Shown here: one piece after another, positions 60,671-64,000 of the stretch
How positions within the stretch are numbered: the first letter of the stretch is position 1
How the letters are laid out: each line of letters begins with the position of its first letter
Assembly: GCA_025451675.1 (NCBI GenBank)
Contig: JANWJZ010000077.1
Coordinates: 1 to 64,000 of the forward strand
Direction of reading: 5' to 3'
Origin: Halanaerobiales bacterium
GTDB taxonomy: Bacteria > Bacillota > Halanaerobiia > Halanaerobiales > DTU029
Length of the DNA stretch: 64,000 nucleotides
The notes under the pieces: generated by a model
What the model was told of the DNA's origin: nothing
Seen by the model: the letters and a program-made list of their open reading frames with translations, nothing else
The model's database searches: none
Position numbers and translations under genes: made by a program

Positions 60671-61252
60671 TTATAATGAATAAATTTTTTCAATCATTTT
60701 TCTGGCCTCAGTCCAGTCATAAATTCTGATGATATTTTTATTTTCCCTGATATGCCGGTTGTGGAATTTATCAAATAAGAGGACTGAGATATTGCAGCTG
60801 GCCAGTGCTTCTGTATTATAGGCATTGTCTTCCAGAAATAGGTTGATTCCCTTTTTAACAGCCAGAGGAGCTTTATCCTCTTCATGGTTTAAGCTGGTAT
60901 AAAGGATACCCTGCTTGTCCAGCCAATTCCTTGTCAGTGTTTCAAATTCAGGCTCTCTGGCTGTTATTAAATGTATTTCAAATCCTTTATCATACAGATA
61001 ATTTATTGTTTCCCTGGCACCTGCTGCCAGCTTAGCATTGGCATAGATAGTGGCTATATTCTTTTCCAGGAAATCATTAATGATTTCCAGAGGTAAGTTA
61101 TAGGCTTCATCAAAATAGTAGGAATCCTTTACTCTTTCTATTTCATAGCCTAAATAATTACAGAGGGCATCGTGCCAGATGTTATCATTGATGTGTGTTT
61201 CATCAGTTATTACACCATCAATATCGATACCGATAATTTTCTTTGGACTCAC
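60671..61252 (-). CDS. 5' nucleotidase, NT5C-type HAD hydrolase
   Basis: 193 residues. HAD motif I DIDGVITDE near residue 9, motif II LITAREPE near 96, a Lys near 128, and motif IV LFLEDNAYN near 138. Related to deoxyribonucleotidases (YqfW/YorS type). GTG start preceded by AGAGGTGG on the minus strand. Converges on the nucleoside kinase gene, one base between stops, a possible phosphorylation/dephosphorylation pair. Confidence 0.88.
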   Translation of the reverse strand: MSPKKIIGIDIDGVITDETHINDNIWHDALCNYLGYEIERVKDSYYFDEAYNLPLEIINDFLEKNIATIYANAKLAAGARETINYLYDKGFEIHLITAREPEFETLTRNWLDKQGILYTSLNHEEDKAPLAVKKGINLFLEDNAYNTEALASCNISVLLFDKFHNRHIRENKNIIRIYDWTEARKMIEKIYSL

Positions 61253-61380
61253 AGGGAACCACCTCTTTGGTTTATGTGATTTAGATTTTATAATTGAAGA
61301 AATACTAAATGCAATTTTATAATATTTTTATATATTAATCAAGTTTACTAGAGCTAGAAAATGGAGGATGCTTTATAGCT

Positions 61381-62031
61381 ATGAATAAAATAAGATATAA
61401 AAGAATTATGGACAAGTTAGCGGCTGAATATCCTGAGGCAAAGACAGAATTAAATTTTACTACTCCTTTTGAACTCCTGGTTGCAACCATTTTATCTGCC
61501 CAGACTACAGACAGGCAGGTTAATAAAGTGACTGCTGAACTTTTTAAAAAATATAATACAGCAGAGGATTTTGCCCGGCTTACTCCAGAAAAACTGGCAG
61601 AAGAGATAAAATCTATCGGTTTATATAGAAATAAGAGCAGATTTATTATTGAGGCAAGTAAAATACTCCTGGAAAAATATGACGGAGAGGTTCCGGCCAG
61701 TAGAGAAGAACTGATGAAATTACCGGGAGTGGGGAGGAAAACGGCCAATGTTATCCTGTCTTCGGCCTTTAACAGGGCAGCTATAGCTGTTGATACACAT
61801 GTCTTCAGGGTTGCCAATAGAATCGGCCTGGCCAATTCCGACGATGTTCTGGGAGTGGAAAAGCAATTGATGGAGAGGGTGCCGGAGAGCTTGTGGTCTA
61901 AATTACATCACTGGTTGATTTTTCATGGCAGAAGGGTATGTAAAGCCAGAAATCCAGCCTGCAGCAGCTGTGTGTTAAAGGAAGATTGCTTATATTATAA
62001 TAAAAGAGGTGAGTTTAATGAAACAAAATAA
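61381..62031 (+). CDS. nth: Endonuclease III
   Basis: DNA glycosylase/AP lyase that removes oxidised pyrimidines. 216 residues. Helix-hairpin-helix LPGVGRKTANVIL with the catalytic Lys, the catalytic Asp in AVDTHVFRV, and an iron-sulfur C-x6-C-x2-C-x5-C set near the C-terminus. GGAGG lies 13 bases before the ATG, farther than usual. Overlaps the TPR gene. Confidence 0.97.
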   Translation: MNKIRYKRIMDKLAAEYPEAKTELNFTTPFELLVATILSAQTTDRQVNKVTAELFKKYNTAEDFARLTPEKLAEEIKSIGLYRNKSRFIIEASKILLEKYDGEVPASREELMKLPGVGRKTANVILSSAFNRAAIAVDTHVFRVANRIGLANSDDVLGVEKQLMERVPESLWSKLHHWLIFHGRRVCKARNPACSSCVLKEDCLYYNKRGEFNETK

Positions 62032-62734
62032 TGTTTTTCTATTTGTTTTTCTATTACTTTTAATCAGTTTAAATATTTTTGCTGATTCTCTGCTGGAACA
62101 GGGAATAAAGGAATATAACCGAAATAATTATAATGCAGCCATTGATTATCTAACAGGGGTACTGGTGGCGGACGAGGATAATTTTTCCGCCCATTATTAT
62201 CTTGGTTTATCCTATTTAAAGATTAATGAATATGAGCTGGCCAGGAATTCTTTAGAAATTGCCAGACAATTATCACCCGGCCACTACAAAGTATACCTTA
62301 ATCTGGGCCGGGCTTATTATAATCTGAAGGAGTATCAGGAAGCCCTTGCTGTTTTACAGGAGGCTGAAATAATTGAGCCAAATGATGCCCAGATCTATAA
62401 TGTTCAGGGTTTAGTATACATGGATTTAAAGGATTATGAAAAAGCTATTGAAAATTATAAAAGGGCTGCTGATTTAAATCCAGGAAATTATTATGTATTA
62501 AATAATCTGGGTTACCTGTATATATTGAATAACCGATATGATGAAGCAAGGGATGTACTGGAAAAAGCAGTTAATTTAAATCCACCGGTGGCATATATAT
62601 ATAATAATTTAGCTATAAGCTATGAGAACTTAAGAGAATATGAAAAGGCCAGACAGTATTATCAGAAAGCCCTGGAGGTAGATCCAGGCTATGAGAAAGC
62701 AAGAATAAATCTGGAAAGAATAAAAGATTTATAA
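62018..62734 (+). CDS. Secreted or membrane-anchored TPR protein
   Basis: 238 residues. N-terminal signal-type hydrophobic segment (about 6-22, ending near FADS), then about six tetratricopeptide repeats, each with A/G-Y-x-L-G and a terminal P at the helix turn (for example LGLSYLKINEYELARNSLE near 60, NLGYLYILNNRYDEARDVLE near 160). Protein-binding scaffold outside the membrane or in the periplasm-like space. ATG 62018 follows AGAGGTGA. Translationally coupled to nth, though no functional link is evident. Confidence 0.88.
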   Translation: MKQNNVFLFVFLLLLISLNIFADSLLEQGIKEYNRNNYNAAIDYLTGVLVADEDNFSAHYYLGLSYLKINEYELARNSLEIARQLSPGHYKVYLNLGRAYYNLKEYQEALAVLQEAEIIEPNDAQIYNVQGLVYMDLKDYEKAIENYKRAADLNPGNYYVLNNLGYLYILNNRYDEARDVLEKAVNLNPPVAYIYNNLAISYENLREYEKARQYYQKALEVDPGYEKARINLERIKDL

Positions 62735-62735
62735 A

Positions 62736-62770
62736 AATAAAGCTCCCGGCAAATCCGGGAGCCTTATTTA
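62736..62770. terminator. Bidirectional terminator between TPR and MerR genes
   Basis: Stem GCTCCCGG (62742-62749) with CCGGGAGC (62755-62762), four-base loop, A/T-rich flanks on both sides. It serves the two converging genes. Confidence 0.8.
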
Positions 62771-63282
62771 TTTTTACTCCAGGGTAATAATTTATGTATC
62801 AGGCCTGTATTTTTTTCTTTTTTTTCATTGAGCCGGTAGCGGATTTCTTTAATTAATTCCCTGTCACGCCGTTCCTGGGTTATGCTTAAGAGTTTTATAG
62901 CCTGTAAATAGTCTTCTCTTAAATGTTTTTGTCCATTTTTTAGCTCTTCAATGCCATTTTCTATCTGATCAAATTTTTCCAGCAAAGCATGTAAAAAATC
63001 GGCCACATTTGGATCCGTATTGGCAATTAAGGTTGCGGCAATGTCCTGCTTGCTTTTTTCCAGGTTCAGTATTTCCCGGACCTGTTTTATGGAATATTTC
63101 TGTTCATAGAGGTATCTCTTTATTTCTTTTAAAAGGGCGATATCTTCTTTGCTGTATTGCCTGTAACCATTTTCATTTCTCTGTATATTAAGGATATTAC
63201 CGAATTCAGATTCCCAATATCTTAGAGTGGATGGTGCCACGTTTAGAATTTTTGCCGCCTCTGAAGTGGTGTATGTTTCCAT
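62764..63282 (-). CDS. MerR family transcriptional regulator
   Basis: 172 residues. N-terminal winged-helix with METYTTSEAAKILNVAPSTL, the wing RRNENGYRQYSKEDI-type region (GYRQYSKEDIALL) and the following helices; then a coiled-coil (about 95-150) and a basic tail. No effector-binding Cys. The long coiled coil is like chromosome-anchoring MerR-type proteins (RacA), but close similarity to RacA was not seen. GGAGG-type site before ATG. Target unknown. Confidence 0.85.
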   Translation of the reverse strand: METYTTSEAAKILNVAPSTLRYWESEFGNILNIQRNENGYRQYSKEDIALLKEIKRYLYEQKYSIKQVREILNLEKSKQDIAATLIANTDPNVADFLHALLEKFDQIENGIEELKNGQKHLREDYLQAIKLLSITQERRDRELIKEIRYRLNEKKEKNTGLIHKLLPWSKNK

Positions 63283-63465
63283 ATGATGTTTTCCCTCCTT
63301 CCACAGAGACTGAATTTATTTTCTATTTAATAATTCTATATTTAGTAAATAATTCCTGCTGGTAAGTTTAATTTAAAGAAGGATTTAGCTTGACTTTAAA
63401 GAATAATTATATCAGAAACAGAAATAAACAAAAAAATTATTTATTCTACAAAATAGGAGGATATG

Positions 63466-64000
63466 ATGAAGAAAAAATTACTGTTTGTTTTTATAACCGG
63501 AGTTATGTTAGGTTTTTCTGCGGTGTTAGTAAATTATTTTGTTTTTACTCCTGCAATAAATTCCAGCCAGCAGGTAATACAGGTACTGGAAGAAATGTCT
63601 ACTGAGGAATGGAATGAATTGTTAGCAGAGGGAAAACAGGAATATTATAGAGGAAATCTGGATAGTGCAATCAATATATACGAAAGGCTGTTGAATACTA
63701 CATATGATAAAAAAGAACCACTGAAAAATCTATACTATATCAACAAGGAAATGGGAGATTATGGTAAATCCAATTATTATTTAAAATATTTGATCAAAGA
63801 AGAGAAAGATAATTATGAGTGGAAATATAAATATGGTGTAAATTTATACTTGATGGGCCAATGGAAAGAATCCAGAGAAATGCTGGAAAAAGTCTATCTT
63901 TATTACACGGAAAATGATATGACTGAGCTGGATGCAAAAGAACAATCGATACTGGCCTATTATCTTGGGCAGGTTTATTTTGCCAGTGGCGAACTTGAAA
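63466..64000 (+). CDS. Secreted or anchored repeat protein, 3'-truncated by window edge
   Basis: At least 178 codons; open to the window end. ATG 63466 follows AGGAGG at five bases (ATG 63463 is closer). The N-terminal hydrophobic segment (about 5-27) is a signal or anchor, followed by repeats resembling TPR units: EGKQEYYRGNLDSAINIYERL near 55, KEMGDYGKSNYYLKYL near 92, YGVNLYLMGQWKESREMLEKV near 115 (partial quotations). Probably paralogous in architecture to the TPR protein at 62018. Divergent from the MerR gene, which may regulate it. Confidence 0.75.
   Translation, partial: MKKKLLFVFITGVMLGFSAVLVNYFVFTPAINSSQQVIQVLEEMSTEEWNELLAEGKQEYYRGNLDSAINIYERLLNTTYDKKEPLKNLYYINKEMGDYGKSNYYLKYLIKEEKDNYEWKYKYGVNLYLMGQWKESREMLEKVYLYYTENDMTELDAKEQSILAYYLGQVYFASGELE

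Noticed and set aside
61363-61388. Six-codon frame ahead of nth
   Set aside because: GGAGG touches its ATG, leaving no spacing; more likely nth simply has a distant ribosome-binding site.
63390-63605. 71-codon frame near the right end
   Set aside because: A frame at 63466 with a perfect Shine-Dalgarno and signal-type N-terminus runs to the window end; the 71-codon frame overlaps it without any site.
1-64000. CRISPR array, IS element, integrase, prophage or defence system
   Set aside because: No repeated spacer arrays, transposase, integrase or terminal inverted repeats were seen, and nearly all genes are conserved core genes in familiar order.

Overview
The window is an unbroken stretch of bacterial chromosome: AT-rich, densely packed, mostly plus-strand, with short overlaps inside operons and clear intrinsic terminators between them. 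It suggests a low-GC, endospore-forming, anaerobic-type Firmicute. Sporulation genes are present (spoIVA, ylbJ, a SpoIIP-type hydrolase, a YIEGIA-family cluster). The lipid and ribosomal gene sets are typical Firmicute ones (FapR, FabK, PlsX/PlsY, FakA/DegV), and an IspH-S1 fusion of the clostridial kind is present. Phosphotransacetylase and acetate kinase indicate acetate-forming fermentation. A Halanaerobiales-like host fits best, but that is inference from gene content; no rRNA is present. I see no tRNA, rRNA, CRISPR array, IS element or prophage.

Layout. 1-6.7 kb: 3' part of a malic enzyme, rpmB on the minus strand, then Asp23-fakA-degV-recG. 6.7-19.7 kb: the Bacillus ylbH-to-rpmF neighbourhood (rsmD, coaD, ylbJ, ylbK, ylbL, tmcAL, DUF177, rpmF). 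It is split by a four-gene insertion (DUF1015, flavin-reductase-like protein, Y-family polymerase, SRAP protein) and carries pta-ackA. 19.7-27.5 kb: fatty-acid operon fapR-plsX-fabH-fabK-fabD, then fabG-acpP and fabF-rnc, with a FapR operator at the head. 27.5-33.1 kb: a small membrane protein, then aroH-aroF-tyrA-aroA-cmk-plsC. 33.1-45.7 kb: ispH-S1, a DUF1614/SpoIIP/YIEGIA/DUF3189 cluster, DUF512, der, plsY, gpsA, spoIVA, HU, in an order resembling Bacillus cmk-ypfD-...-der-gpsA-...-spoIVA-hbs. 45.8-64 kb: small unknown proteins, a PgsA-like enzyme, a large unknown protein, an MtaD-type deaminase, a VWA protein, UPF0182, an M16 pair, an NSS transporter with its small MetS partner, queG, a nucleoside kinase, a HAD nucleotidase, nth, TPR proteins and a MerR regulator.

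Most genes are core housekeeping. The most interesting signals are regulatory or organisational. Two independent inverted repeats have their right arm as a Shine-Dalgarno and enclose a promoter-like -10 (10778-10821 and 49827-49866). An aroH leader could switch between two pairings. A Y-family polymerase and an abasic-site (SRAP) protein sit together with a LexA-like box. A two-anchor SpoIIP variant leads a membrane-protein cluster with tandem DUF3189 paralogues, one of which probably starts at ATT. A 426-residue protein with a Cys motif fits no family I know. No defence or mobile system was recognised.
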